From contig NZ_CP037952.1 in assembly GCF_004358345.1 (NCBI RefSeq), positions 2,170,001-2,234,000 of the forward strand: DNA of 64,000 bases, given 5' to 3'. Source of the stretch: Parashewanella spongiae (lineage in GTDB: Bacteria; Pseudomonadota; Gammaproteobacteria; Enterobacterales; Shewanellaceae). A model generated the notes under the pieces. The model worked only from the letters and a program-made list of their open reading frames with translations, had not been told where the DNA came from and made no database searches. The position numbers and the translations under genes are program-made. Positions 53,115-63,711 of this stretch are shown here, piece by piece (position 1 is the first letter of the stretch; every line of letters begins with the position of its first letter).

Positions 53115-54526
53115 GCATTAGTATCTACACAGCACGGTCAATATTTAACCACTTGAGCAATGATCATTATTTTTAAGGAACTGATCTAATGATCTGTGAT
53201 CACAGAATCAAATTTTGCCAATAAAAACAAATTCTATGGACTTGTTCGCTGAAAATAATTTATCTTGCCTACTAGAATCTCGCCTTAAAGAAAGATACCA
53301 AATTTTGATTAAAGAGCATCTTAATGTCGCGCCTAAACTTGCTCAAGGCGTAAAAGCATTGTCTCATCATGAAAGTGCATGGTCTAACACTCAAGGCGCT
53401 TGGCGATTTTTCTCAAATGATAATGTCACTTTTCCAGCACTTAGTTTGCCTTTGCTTCAATCAGCAAGACAAGAATTAGCATCAAGTCATTCATCGTATG
53501 GATTAGTCGCTCATGATTGGTGCAGGAACAATTATCTAAAGCACGACAGCAAATTAGATAAAACCCAGATGTCTCACGAAAAAGATGTAGGATATGAATT
53601 ATTTGCCTCACTATTGCTAGACTCAGATACTGGCCAACCGATTGCACCACTGGGTTTAGATTTAAAAACCGAAAAAGGCACTTACCGCTGCCGAGATTTT
53701 GAATATCAAAAAACTCAACCCCACCTTGAGCAACTTGTAGAACGTATTGAATGGCAAGATAATTTACCATTAGATAAAACACTTGTTCATATTGTTGATA
53801 GAGAAGCTGATTCAGCGCAACACCTACGACAGCTAATGGGCACTCAGTGGTTAACGAGAGGGAAGAAAAATTCGACTGTTAAATACGGTGAAGAATTCAT
53901 TTCACTAGAAAAACTAGCCAACAGAATCGATAGCGATGTACATGGTATTGTCGATTTCAAAGGCAAAGATGCCTATTTATTTGTCGGTGAAGCAGAAGTT
54001 ATTTTACAGAGAAAATCAGAGGGAGAAGTTAAAAATGCACCTACCGTTCGATTTGTAGTTAGTACCTTATGTAACGATAAAGGCGAACAACTCGCTCAAT
54101 GGCTATTACTCTCGAATGTAAAAGAAGTCAGCGCGCTTACATTAGGAAATTGGTATTACTGGCGTTGGTCAATTGAGTCTTGGTTCAAGGTACTGAAAGG
54201 TCATGGATTTCAACTTGAACACTGGCAACAAGAAACAGCAGACAGAATTTTTAGAAGATTAATAGTCAGTTCAATGGCTTGCGTTTTAGTTTGGAAACTT
54301 TACAACGATGAGTCGTCTGGTGCTAAAGAACTAAAAACGTTTATGATAAAGCTCAGTGGTCGACTGACGAAACGAAGTAAGCCCGTTACCCATCCAGCAT
54401 TATTAGCAGGCTTGTGGGTATTTTTACAGCTCATGGAAATGCTCAATAATTATTCAACAGAAGAAATTGAAATGTACAGAGAATTAGCCAGTTCGTTTTT
54501 TGGTCAGCCTGTGTAGATACGAATGC
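53115..54526 (+). mobile_element. IS4/Tn5-like insertion sequence
   Basis: 1412 bp with terminal inverted repeats GCATT(A/C)GTATCTACACAG and a 6-bp duplication ATAAAA (53109-53114 and 54527-54532). Inserted in the kinase gene at the glycine-loop codons. Confidence 0.92.
53215..54516 (+). CDS. Tn5-like (IS4-family) transposase
   Basis: 433 residues. Seen: the N-terminal region ESAWSNTQGAWRFFSND, LVAHDW (first D), IVDREADSA (second D) and YYWRWSIESWFKVLKGHG with the catalytic glutamate. The frame is intact. An internal ATG at 53236 is an alternative start. Confidence 0.9.
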   Translation: MPIKTNSMDLFAENNLSCLLESRLKERYQILIKEHLNVAPKLAQGVKALSHHESAWSNTQGAWRFFSNDNVTFPALSLPLLQSARQELASSHSSYGLVAHDWCRNNYLKHDSKLDKTQMSHEKDVGYELFASLLLDSDTGQPIAPLGLDLKTEKGTYRCRDFEYQKTQPHLEQLVERIEWQDNLPLDKTLVHIVDREADSAQHLRQLMGTQWLTRGKKNSTVKYGEEFISLEKLANRIDSDVHGIVDFKGKDAYLFVGEAEVILQRKSEGEVKNAPTVRFVVSTLCNDKGEQLAQWLLLSNVKEVSALTLGNWYYWRWSIESWFKVLKGHGFQLEHWQQETADRIFRRLIVSSMACVLVWKLYNDESSGAKELKTFMIKLSGRLTKRSKPVTHPALLAGLWVFLQLMEMLNNYSTEEIEMYRELASSFFGQPV

Positions 54527-54906
54527 ATAAAAGCCATGACCAATTTCTTGTAAATCAAAAAAATTAGACAAACCATTTTTGTGATTAACACTCATTTCAA
54601 AACCATGAAGACATTGTTGTGCAGTAAGTTCTGTTTTTTCTGGACTCTTTCTTGTTGGTTGTGAGAAGCAGCAAATTTTAGATAAAGCCATATATACGAT
54701 TACCTATTATACCAATTACAGTAATTAAATTTCCAGCTAAGAGCTATGTATGTGTTCAAAGTACAAGTGAAATTGATGAAGACATAGTTATTACCGACAT
54801 ACAAAACTGTCATTATTACATTGCTACGTTGAGACAGTTTTGCGTAGTGATTTGAACACATACAAGCTCCCGAAGGGCAAGGCTAAAGGATTCCATTACT
54901 AAGTAC

Positions 54907-56010
54907 CTAACTAAAAGTTATCTCATATTTTGAATGATAATTATCCAAAATAGTTTCGACTGCTTTTTTGAGTTTGGAGTAAGTTTCGTAAGCACTAATG
55001 GATAACCACTCGTATTTGATTTTTCGCCATAGAATTTCGATGGCATTAAGTTCGGGGGAATACGATGGCAAGTATCTAACCTCTAAATTGTATTGCCCTG
55101 CCCATAACCAAGCATGGTTTATGAATTTTTCCGATGTGTGAGTTGGAGCATTATCAATATAAACAATGGTTTTCTTATTACTTGAAAGCTCTTTTGCCAA
55201 CTTTTCAAAGGCTTCGATAACGATGTCTGTATTCACTGTGCACTCAACTTCGTGGTAAACAACCTTACCTTGCCTACTCAAAAAGCCAAGTACGTTTAGT
55301 TTCTTGCTGTTTTGATATGCAGTGCATTCAATAGCAACGCCTTTTTCACTCCAACCATACGGTAAGTTCGACTTCTGGGAAAAGCCAGATTCATCAAAAT
55401 AATAAAGATCTATTACCCCTTCCTTTTCCATTTCTACACAACTCACTAATTCATCGTAGGCTCTTTCAAAATAGACTTCATTTCGCTGTTTTTTAAATGA
55501 ATGTCTCATGCGTTTATGGCTGTAGTTAAATTTTTTTTATCGTCCGTTTTACTGTGCCTAGACTGCACTCTTTACCTGTTGAATTCTGTATTAAAGACTG
55601 CGCTCTTTTAAGTTGATGAGGCTCTTCATCAACAAATGATTTTAAGAGTGAAGCTTCCTCTTGAGAGTAAATACTAGGTCGACCTGAACGTTTGTCATCA
55701 AATAAACTTGAGACACCTTGCTCGTACCAAGCGGTAATCCAGTTTGATACTGTAATTTCGCAAACTTCGAAAATGTCAGCTATCTGTTTAATCTCAGTAG
55801 GGTAAATTCCTCGCCGCTTGCGGCGGACTAACGTCTTTATCTAACTAATAGATACCTCGCCCCTTGGGGCGGGGTGATTCATTTGAAAACTTCTTATTAC
55901 TTAACAGAAATGCGTGTGCTCTGGTTCGACTACGATGTTTGGGATGATGTGCTATGGCTGCTTTCAATGTTTCAATTTCAAATTCTGAAAGTGCTACGAC
56001 TCTTTTCATG
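54907..56010 (-). pseudogene. IS630 transposase, orfA disrupted
   Basis: C-terminal half (54907-55509, 200 codons) has YYFDESGFSQKS, VYIDNAPTHTSEKF and YSPELNAIEILWRKIKYE, the DDE set. The N-terminal half starts MKRVVALSEFEIETLKAA at about 56010 and has a helix-turn-helix (IADIFEVCEITVSNWITAWY), but a 75-bp REP-like insert cuts it at FS^TEIKQ. The halves are joined through an A8 run needing a frame change. Probably dead unless the insert is bypassed. Confidence 0.82.
55809..55883. repeat. REP-like double palindrome in the IS630 gene
   Basis: CTCGCCGCTTGCGGCGG and, 30 bp on, GATACCTCGCCCC-TT-GGGGCGGGG with TGATTCATTTG. The second palindrome matches 5744-5776. Both have the same CTCGCC side, like a REP pair. 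Confidence 0.65.
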
Positions 56011-56560
56011 ATAACTCTCGCACATGAGATAAAACTATATTTAGGGTACTAAGATTTAAAATAAAATTTTATGAGGAACTTCAATTTTCTGAATAGTTTT
56101 GTGGTATAAAAAACTTTTAGTCGACTGCTTACGTTACAAGTTTTTGAATTATCCCGATAGTACTTCAAACTTGCGCCTTGTACTGAGATCCTTTAGCTCT
56201 TGCTGAGTGGGGTTAATTACTGTAATTGGTACTAGTTACTTTTTCAATTGAATGGAAGTACACATATGACCTCGCAAGGTATCATATTAACACAAACAAG
56301 CATTGGGACATTTCCGAGTTGCAGATGTAGTTTTGTATCAACCGGTTACATTACAAAAATATTCATAAAATAAAACGCCTTGCTGATGATCATCGCGAGC
56401 CCTAACAAGTTAACTGAAAATTACAATCTAGGGTCTAATACAGATATAGTGACAGGTGTCGCTTATGCAACAGGTTCCTTTTCCTGTCTTGTTGAAATAT
56501 AAAAGTACACTGCAGAAAATTAAAATAATCGACTAAAGCTATGAGCGTAGCTTGAATTAT

Positions 56561-59500
56561 TTAAGTCATTAATTCTTGGAAGCAATTCTCTTTAACTAAG
56601 ATAGTGATTGCTAATTTTAACTTATTAAGTTCACTTTCATTCAAACCCCGTTTATTAAAAGCGCTATCACGGGATTGCGCTGGTGGAATCGTATGTGCTT
56701 TGTATATCTCTTGTGCTTTTTTTATTAAATCAGCTCTTAGAGCCTCTGTTTTATCAGGCGCTAAACTTGTAAGATCCTCAGAAATTATAGCGGTAAGTAA
56801 TTCAAATTGACCTTGAAAACTGGATTGTTTTACTGCTTTGTCTATCTGACTTTTAATGTGAGTTTTGTTGACGGAGGTGGGTCTTAAAACACAAAATGTT
56901 GGTTCATCAACAAGTCGGTTAAAAAAACTGATAAAAACAGGTTGTATGTGTTCAATTCTTTTGGCTTTCAGGTGTGATGGCATTTGACACAAAATGGCAA
57001 GTTGAAGATCTTTAGAAAGTAAATTAAAGGCGAAATTTTCCTTTGGAGCTAATTTAGTGGTTAATACGATGAAGGTTTTTTCAAGTAATCTTGGGTGTTC
57101 CTTGTTTAAATGGGTGATTAACTGCTCCCTTAAATGCGAGGGGAATTTTTGTTCTCTCCATAAGGCATCAATGGTACGTGAACTCAGCATACCAATATGG
57201 TGTTGTTCAACAAGCTGAAGATATAAAGGCAGAAAATTCTTAGATTTTACTGAGTTAGGAGCGCTTGCAATTTTTGCGGTCAATTCAGAGTCTTTTATTT
57301 CATATAATGTTTGCACTATCACTTCTGGATAAACGTTTAAGCATTCAATTGAAATATCGCAAAAGCACTGTTTGAATTCTGAGGATGGAGGAGTGGTGAT
57401 TAGAATTGATTTTAGTAACTTAAATGCCGCTTTAGCTTTTGAACCGTCAACATAAGGTTTTGATAATAGCCTTGTCTTTATTTTTGTCGCAAGTGACATA
57501 GTTACGAATTCGGTACTTTCATCATCTAAATATGCGAAGTAAGTCATGAAAAGCTCATGCGCTTCGGGTATTAACTCGGCATCCGATTCAGTGAGTATTT
57601 CAATAAGAAGGGGGAATTCTGTTATGTCTTTTAGTAATGGGATCATTGAACAGAAATTTGTCTTTAGTTTTGTAACAATGAGTTGCTTAAAACTTGCTTT
57701 AGTCTCATCTGTAGGGGAAAAATCTAATAATAATGCTTTTAATACACTAAGCCTATCCATGGCCTGGTATCCTTTACATGTTTTAAGTTCAATATAGGAT
57801 GCCTGAGCGGCACAAACTCTATCTCTTTCTTCAAGTCTTATGTCTTCTGTTAAAGATTGTAGAAGTTTATTAATAGCAGGCTGATTAGCTGAAATAAAGG
57901 GGATGTAATTCAATAATATTTTAATGCAGTCTAAATTTAAATCATAGGTGCTTGATTCTACTAAAGTAGAAAGTTCAATTAACAGCTTTGCTATATTTAT
58001 TGTTGGTTTAGTTTTGTGTGAATGTAAATCTACTTCTGGTAATTCATTAGGTAATTTTTGCAGTGTAAAGTCGCTCAATTGCTTTTTTATACTATCGATT
58101 TTTATTTTTTTTGTTGCTTCTTGTTGTTCTAAAGACACTGTGGGGATTCGATATTTTTTTGCGAGACCTAAAAAAGCAGGGTGAATAGGTTCAATGCATT
58201 CTGGAAAATCTGAGTTTTTAATTCTTTCATATTCATACTTTAATCGACTCATTGCTTTCAGGGCTATTTCTTTACATTCTGAATCTTTAATCCAATTTTT
58301 TTTCTGAAAATCCATTAAGAGCTTATTTATTGATTTAAGGTCCCCTAAAATCCAGAGATCTTTATATAGGTCTTTGCTTTGGATGATCTCAAGATAGAAA
58401 GCATCTTTTATTCTTGTTGGAAAGTTTACATCTTTTATTCTATCCATAACGAGAATTAAACTAGCTGCATTTAATGGTTCAAGTACTAATGCCTCCGAAG
58501 CTTGCTCGGTAACATTTGTTACACCCCAATCGAGCATTAAATGAGTCAATATAGTGACAGCATGATTGCTTGTCTCAGAGCTAATAATAGCGCTATATTT
58601 GTTAACTCTTTGTTTTATCATTTCAAAATCTGAAATTGACCTTCCCATTCCTTGTAAATCCATTAAAACCATATGTAAAAGGGCTGCAGCCTCAGGATTT
58701 TTTAGATTAACAGCGAGTACTAAAATGGTTTCGTAGAGAGCCAAATCGGATTTGATTTTTTTACTTGAAGGCTGAAAATTTGCACATGAAATTTGACATA
58801 ACTTAGAAGATTGGGGTTCGTTAGCTGTAATAATACGAATCGATTTTGCCAACGTACAACAAAATTGAGGTGAATCTACAACATGTTCAAATGAAATTCT
58901 TTGTACTATAAAAGTATAATGCTCTAATAGAGCTTCTTTGTTCTTTGTTTTTATCGTGTGCATGAGTAAATCTTGTGCTGCTGAAATCATAAGGCATTCT
59001 GATAATTTTTTTAGTCTTTGCTCTCCAAGTATTACTCTTTCAGTAGACGAACCATTCGCTATCATAGTTTTGGCAACTAAGTAGTCTAGAATACGTTCTT
59101 CGGTGAAAGATTTAACTTCTGGCTTCAATAGTTGAAGATAATGATCCGCTTTTTTAGCATCTATCGAACCAAAAATTGTGGATAGAAAAACCAAAGGTGC
59201 CGTAAATTTTATATGAATATTGGTATCGTTAAACAATTTATCCGCAAGCTCTACTCGATGTTCATAAATCACAGACTCTTCATTAGTTTTATTTTTGTTT
59301 ACTTCTTCAAGCATTATTATATCGAGTAGGATTTGAATAGGTTTTGGAAATACTACAAGCTTCGCTGCAGAATTAATCAATCGGCCACGAGCCATTTTAA
59401 AAAGAATTGGTTCAATTTCTGTGGGGCAATATTCATATTCAGGATTTGAAGAAAATAAATGCATATTGATAAGCTGTATGCTTGCTTTTCGATCTCCTAA

Positions 59501-60034
59501 TGCAGCAAGAACTCGACGAAATAGAGTTAGTTGTTTAGTAGGTGTAGAAAAATGAAGGTTATTTTTTTCAAAAGAATTGACTAAATGTTGGTAAATTAAG
59601 AGCTGTTCATTTGGATCTTCAGTGACCATTGAATTTATTAATATAATAACGTCGTTCGGTTTACATTTTAACGTTGCAAGTAGCAAGAAATTTCTTATCG
59701 TATAAATGGCATCGGGACTACATGTTGGACCCATTATGTGCAACATAGCAATACGGCATGCTTCAATAGCACAGTTATAATTGCCATCTGTATAATGTGT
59801 ATAGATGTTTCTTAACAATTCATTGATTTGTGGGTCAGTATGGGTAGGCAATGAAGGAGTAGTATATAAAAAATCAAAGCTATGAAAATGTTCACTTGAT
59901 TGTTGTATGGCGGGGTACATAAGTTGAACAGAACCTGACTCTACAGGTGGTGTATGTTCACCGTTCTTTATCGTTTCAGTTTCAGGATAACAAGGAGGTA
60001 CACCATGATTGGTTAATTGACCTAATGCTGACAT
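56561..60034 (-). CDS. Large helical (solenoid-like) protein of unknown function
   Basis: 1157 residues from an ATG with GGAG 5 bp upstream. The first 70 residues are proline-rich and polar; the rest is nearly all predicted helix with short turns, rich in Leu, Lys and Glu, and without membrane segments. I recognise no catalytic motif. The helix-turn layout suggests a TPR, HEAT or similar solenoid. Codon use and the accessory setting resemble the Death-fold and PPR genes. The longest gene here, and intact, so probably under selection. Confidence 0.65.
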   Translation of the reverse strand: MSALGQLTNHGVPPCYPETETIKNGEHTPPVESGSVQLMYPAIQQSSEHFHSFDFLYTTPSLPTHTDPQINELLRNIYTHYTDGNYNCAIEACRIAMLHIMGPTCSPDAIYTIRNFLLLATLKCKPNDVIILINSMVTEDPNEQLLIYQHLVNSFEKNNLHFSTPTKQLTLFRRVLAALGDRKASIQLINMHLFSSNPEYEYCPTEIEPILFKMARGRLINSAAKLVVFPKPIQILLDIIMLEEVNKNKTNEESVIYEHRVELADKLFNDTNIHIKFTAPLVFLSTIFGSIDAKKADHYLQLLKPEVKSFTEERILDYLVAKTMIANGSSTERVILGEQRLKKLSECLMISAAQDLLMHTIKTKNKEALLEHYTFIVQRISFEHVVDSPQFCCTLAKSIRIITANEPQSSKLCQISCANFQPSSKKIKSDLALYETILVLAVNLKNPEAAALLHMVLMDLQGMGRSISDFEMIKQRVNKYSAIISSETSNHAVTILTHLMLDWGVTNVTEQASEALVLEPLNAASLILVMDRIKDVNFPTRIKDAFYLEIIQSKDLYKDLWILGDLKSINKLLMDFQKKNWIKDSECKEIALKAMSRLKYEYERIKNSDFPECIEPIHPAFLGLAKKYRIPTVSLEQQEATKKIKIDSIKKQLSDFTLQKLPNELPEVDLHSHKTKPTINIAKLLIELSTLVESSTYDLNLDCIKILLNYIPFISANQPAINKLLQSLTEDIRLEERDRVCAAQASYIELKTCKGYQAMDRLSVLKALLLDFSPTDETKASFKQLIVTKLKTNFCSMIPLLKDITEFPLLIEILTESDAELIPEAHELFMTYFAYLDDESTEFVTMSLATKIKTRLLSKPYVDGSKAKAAFKLLKSILITTPPSSEFKQCFCDISIECLNVYPEVIVQTLYEIKDSELTAKIASAPNSVKSKNFLPLYLQLVEQHHIGMLSSRTIDALWREQKFPSHLREQLITHLNKEHPRLLEKTFIVLTTKLAPKENFAFNLLSKDLQLAILCQMPSHLKAKRIEHIQPVFISFFNRLVDEPTFCVLRPTSVNKTHIKSQIDKAVKQSSFQGQFELLTAIISEDLTSLAPDKTEALRADLIKKAQEIYKAHTIPPAQSRDSAFNKRGLNESELNKLKLAITILVKENCFQELMT

Positions 60035-60219
60035 AACTACTCCATGATTAACTAAAACTCTATTATTACTACAATGGCTGAATTGCTACTGACTGCATGA
60101 GTACTACCTTTATTTATTTGAAAAAATAACGAAAAGTTTGCTCTTTTCTTCATTCCTACCTCGACCATTAATAATGTTAATCATTAGAAATAGTATTGCA
60201 GTAGATGGGGGGCCTTGTA

Positions 60220-60310
60220 ACCTAAACAAATCGGTTGGGAGCGTTCATATACGCAGAAAAAATCACTGATAGCAGGGGATGAATAGCAGCAAGTAGTGGT
60301 TACCGACATT
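60220..60310. repeat. Family B end fragment
   Basis: AAATCGGTTGGGAGCGTTCA, TACGCAGAAAAAATCACTGA and AGCAAGTAGTGGTTACCGAC match, in order, the right end of family B at 10690-10785 (reverse). The rest is missing. The following 60.3-60.75 kb holds nothing I recognise. Confidence 0.6.
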
Positions 60311-60773
60311 ACTGGTTTCCAAACGCTGCTGAAACTGAAGCAAAGAAGAGTCTTGGAAGTACATGCAAGCAAAGCCGCTCATTACAACATCATGATGAGT
60401 ATACTGTGACATTGAGCTGTTTCTTGCATCTGTACTTGCGCTGATGTGCTGAGACAAGCTCTTCCTAAGCGCATCAAAACAGAGATGTTTTTTCTTGTAT
60501 CCGAGAGGCCAAGCTAAATACTTTCTGATTAAAAAGTAATGCTCTACATGGTAATACAGAAATTACTGATAGCTTGTGATTTATCGCTGAATGTTTGATT
60601 TCAGCTTTAGGTTTGTGCGAAAAGAAAAATTTCGTTATCAATTTACCCATTGAATATTAAAGAGTTATTTTTCCATCGAGAATTGCTGTACACTGAATCT
60701 ACTTCTATTTACTTGCTCAATAATACAAATCAGGTTTTTGTTGTAGCAAAGCAAAATAGTAGCGATATAAGTA

Positions 60774-60931
60774 CCTGACCATAAGTTTCTTAAGATTTTC
60801 TAGTGCCCAGTTTCAGCACCCTACGGTGTTGCAACTTCGGTTACATAGCTACGGCTATGTGCCCTACATTTCGTCTTGTATAGCATAAACCTGAACACAA
60901 TAATTATCACAGAACTTATCGACAGGTACTT
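60774..60931. repeat. Family I repeat
   Basis: AGTACCTGACCATAAG at the left and CTTATCGACAGGTACTTAG at the right (imperfect inverted ends), with a centre CGGTTACATAGCTACGGCTATG. Related copies: 38746, 45560 (end) and 49440. Confidence 0.65.
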
Positions 60932-61245
60932 AGTGCTTTCAAATTTTGAATCGATACTCGATGAGCAATCAAAAGAGCAATTCTTTGTTCTAGAGGCTGA
61001 TGTGGATTCGTCAACTGGTTATAAAGTAAGCATATTCAATCAAAATTAGAATTGTTAAATTCAGCAAGGCCGAAGGAATTGAGACTATTTCTTGCTGAAT
61101 TTGAAGATGCTTCTCCTAGATTTCTTTCGAAGAAGCTCCCATACCAAGGTGGTTGACATTTAACGCGCGTAGCGAAAATCTCGGGGGCTTGCCCCCGTGC
61201 TGGATAGTGTAGACTGGGCGAAGCTCGGTCTATATTATCCTGTAT

Positions 61246-61688
61246 ATGGAACTTCAAAGAAATTCACATCACGTATACAGATTAATGTATCACTTTGTAT
61301 GGATACCAAAATATCGGCGCAAAGTATTTATAGAGCTTATCGTGAAGGCTTAAAATCAATTATTTATAAAATTGGTTACGACTATGACATTGATATAGTT
61401 GAACTAGAAATTCCAGTTGATCATATCCACATGGTCATTAGAGGTGAGCCGAAGATATCACCAAGCGATGTCATGCAAATAATCAAAAGTATTTCAGCGA
61501 GAGAACTCTTCAAGCGTTACCCAGATATAAAAAGGCGTTACTTTTGGGGAGGTAAGCTTTGGACACAAAGTTATTTTGTCGAAACTATAGGAAACGCTAC
61601 TGAAGAGGTCATACGAAAGTATGTTCAGGATCAATTGTCGGAATTAGATAAAAAAGAGAAAAGTGCGGATCAACTTGGGCTTTTCTAA
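61246..61688 (+). pseudogene. IS200/IS605-type transposase (TnpA), frameshifted
   Basis: From ATG 61246 the frame reads HVYRLMYHFVWIPKYRRKVF, the conserved TnpA start. It stops soon after. The other frame then carries SIIYKIGYDYDIDIVELEI, the HUH site VDHIHMVI, SPSDVMQIIKSISARELF and LWTQSYFVETIGNATEE with the active tyrosine. The shift is at about 61335-61345. Hairpins flank it: CGGGGGCTTGCCCCCG upstream (about 61179) and CTCGGTTGCTTACGGCCGAG with a T run after the gene (about 61692). Confidence 0.85.
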
Positions 61689-62067
61689 AACTCGGTTGCT
61701 TACGGCCGAGTTTTTTATACAGTTTAAATCCGTTCAATATCTAAACCGACGAAATGGTAAAGAACAATATCTCCCTGCCGATAAGTCATTTGAGTAACAC
61801 ACTTTTCGAATATAGAACACAAAAACGATTAGTTTATACCATTCACACTGGTTAACTATGGCTATTAGGAAGCATTAGCAAAGTCAATACAAGACTAAAT
61901 GAATGACGAGGACATAGCACTAGCTATGGTGAGGAGTTTCAACGCAGTAATGGCAAAGCAAATGCTCAATCTATAAAATAGTTAATTGGTGCGAATAGTA
62001 TTATTCAAATAATAGAAAAAGAGTTTATAGGCGTCATTTGTCTTTTCCTAGTTACAAACGATTGAAA

Positions 62068-62414
62068 TACCAATTACAGTAATTAATCTCTCACTCAGCA
62101 AGAGGTAAAGGGTTTCAGTGCAAGGCACAAGCTCGAAGTACTATATTCCCTACGGCCGCCATACAAAACTGGCGTTCAACGCACTTAGTGCTTTTGTCGG
62201 GATAATTCAAGTGCTTGTAACGCAGTAATGGAACCCTTTAGTCTTGCCCTTCGGGAGCTTATATGTGCTCAAATTACTTCTCAAAATTGTGTTGACGTAG
62301 CAATGTAATAACGACAGTTTTGTATGTCGGTAACGACTATGCCTTCATCAATTTCGATTGCACTTTGAGTACATACATAGCTCTGAGTTGAGCATTTAAT
62401 TACTGTAATTGGTA
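62068..62414. repeat. Family F miniature element, copy 3 (reverse)
   Basis: TACCAATTACAGTAATTAA at both ends, inverted, with terminal TA. Interior matches 39366-39714 in reverse, including the 31-bp module at about 62306. The gap from 61689 to here holds no gene; I see nothing else in it. Confidence 0.8.
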
Positions 62415-62586
62415 TAATGAGGTAGTAGCTGTTCTATAGGGTATGTTTAATCCTTTTAGTAAATTATCATAAAAGAATCAGTATATTCAAAGTGTTCATG
62501 AGTATACGAAATTATAATGGTCCCCAGCTCAAGGGAGCGTTGCACAAATATAATGAGCGACAAACTTACGGGAAATGAGATAAAGC

Positions 62587-63534
62587 ATGACAAGAGTACT
62601 TGATAGCGTTGATCAGCGAACAAAATTAGTGGGAAAAAATCGATTAGAGTTGTTGTTGTTTAAAATTAATGCAACTCAATTATTTGCGATAAATGTGTTC
62701 AAAGTGAAAGAAGTTGTAAAACTGCCACACCTCAATGTAATGCCTGGTAGCCATCCGCATATTAGTGGCATTGCAAATATTCGTGGTGTTTCTATTCCAG
62801 TTATCGATTTACGTAAGGCTATCGGCTTTTCACATTTCGCAACAGATGAGCATGCAAATTTAATAATTACCGAATATAACCGAACAGTGCAGGGCTTTTT
62901 AGTAGGCAAAGTTGAACATATTATTAATATGACTTGGGGCGATATCTTACCGCCACCAAAAACTGTGGGTAAGAATACATATCTAACAGCAATAACACGT
63001 ATCGAGCACGAAGGGGCAAACAAATTAGTTTCTATTATTGATGTAGAAAAAGTGCTCGCCGAAATAATTGATTATGATGTTCGATTATCTGATGGCGTTT
63101 TAGATGAAAGTTTACTGGCTGAAATGGTTGGCCGTAAGCTCTTGATTGTTGATGATTCAAGCACTGCGCGCCGGCAAGTATCCGATACTTTGAGCCCATT
63201 AGGTATCGAAGTCATAGAAGCATCGGATGGGTTGCAAGCGTTAAAAATGTTACAAAATTGGCGTGACCAAGGTATTAATGTGGCCAGCGAATTACTTTTG
63301 ATGATCACCGACGCTGAAATGCCTGAAATGGATGGTTATAAACTATCCCATGAAATACGAAGTGATAATAAACTGTCAGATTTATATATTGTTTTAAACA
63401 CTTCGTTGAGTGGTGATTTTAATAATGCAATGGCAGAAAAAGTTGGTTGTAATAAATTTATTTCAAAATTTCAGCCTGATGTTTTAGTTGATACAGTACA
63501 AGAGAGACTGCGTGAAATATTAGTTGATAAATAA
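62587..63534 (+). CDS. cheV: Chemotaxis coupling protein CheV
   Basis: 315 residues. Domain 1 (about 15-165) is CheW-like, with INVFKVKEVVKLP, SGIANIRG and PVIDLRKAIG, and couples receptors to CheA. Domain 2 (about 185-312) is a response-regulator receiver: LLIVDDSS, the phospho-acceptor Asp in ITDAEMPEMDGY, a conserved threonine/serine in LNTSLSG and the lysine in FISKFQPD. Order and length fit CheV. GGGAAATGAG precedes the ATG. Confidence 0.93.
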   Translation: MTRVLDSVDQRTKLVGKNRLELLLFKINATQLFAINVFKVKEVVKLPHLNVMPGSHPHISGIANIRGVSIPVIDLRKAIGFSHFATDEHANLIITEYNRTVQGFLVGKVEHIINMTWGDILPPPKTVGKNTYLTAITRIEHEGANKLVSIIDVEKVLAEIIDYDVRLSDGVLDESLLAEMVGRKLLIVDDSSTARRQVSDTLSPLGIEVIEASDGLQALKMLQNWRDQGINVASELLLMITDAEMPEMDGYKLSHEIRSDNKLSDLYIVLNTSLSGDFNNAMAEKVGCNKFISKFQPDVLVDTVQERLREILVDK

Positions 63535-63549
63535 TTAAACTTTTATCCG

Positions 63550-63579
63550 ACCTTTATATTGATGATTCAGTATAAAGGT
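63550..63579. terminator. Hairpin after cheV, possible terminator
   Basis: ACCTTTATA / TATAAAGGT (9 bp) with a 12-base loop, no long T run. Position right after the cheV stop suggests termination or mRNA stabilisation. Confidence 0.45.
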
Positions 63580-63711
63580 TAATTAAGAAAAGTTTGAATT
63601 TAATTAATCTGAGGTAAACCCCCAGCTCTTTTGGGGAGACTCGCATAGATTCCACCTTTACGACGGTATCGCTATCTTCTTAGCTCGACCAAAAGCTAGA
63701 AGGTAGTACCT

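Larger units (their letters stand above)
50833..54691 (-). pseudogene. Eukaryote-like protein kinase, split by two insertion sequences
   Basis: Exon-like pieces 54691-54527, 53108-52667 and 51176-50833 sum to 951 bp and read as one open frame of 316 codons once the ISs and one copy of each duplication are removed. The product has a glycine loop EIGHGFYGVVF (50-59), VAIKE (K73), an alpha-C glutamate (E90), catalytic YGDFKLEN (D170, K172, N175), DFG (189-191) and an APE-like RTFYRCSEIL. HRD is YGD. No product can be made now unless the elements excise. Confidence 0.9.
54901..56128 (-). mobile_element. IS630-family element inserted in family F
   Basis: Ends TAAGTACCTAACTAAAAGTT and, from the right, TAAGCAGTCGACTAAAAGTT, within CCATTAC^CGTTAC. 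Both ends carry TA, as expected of IS630/Tc1-mariner. Contains a two-part transposase. Confidence 0.8.
54710..56231. repeat. Family F miniature element, copy 2, split by an IS630 element
   Basis: Left end TACCAATTACAGTAATTAA at 54710; right end at 56231. The two halves are collinear with the 39366 copy apart from the IS630 insert at about 54901-56128. The left half sits 18 bp upstream of the kinase start. Confidence 0.8.
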
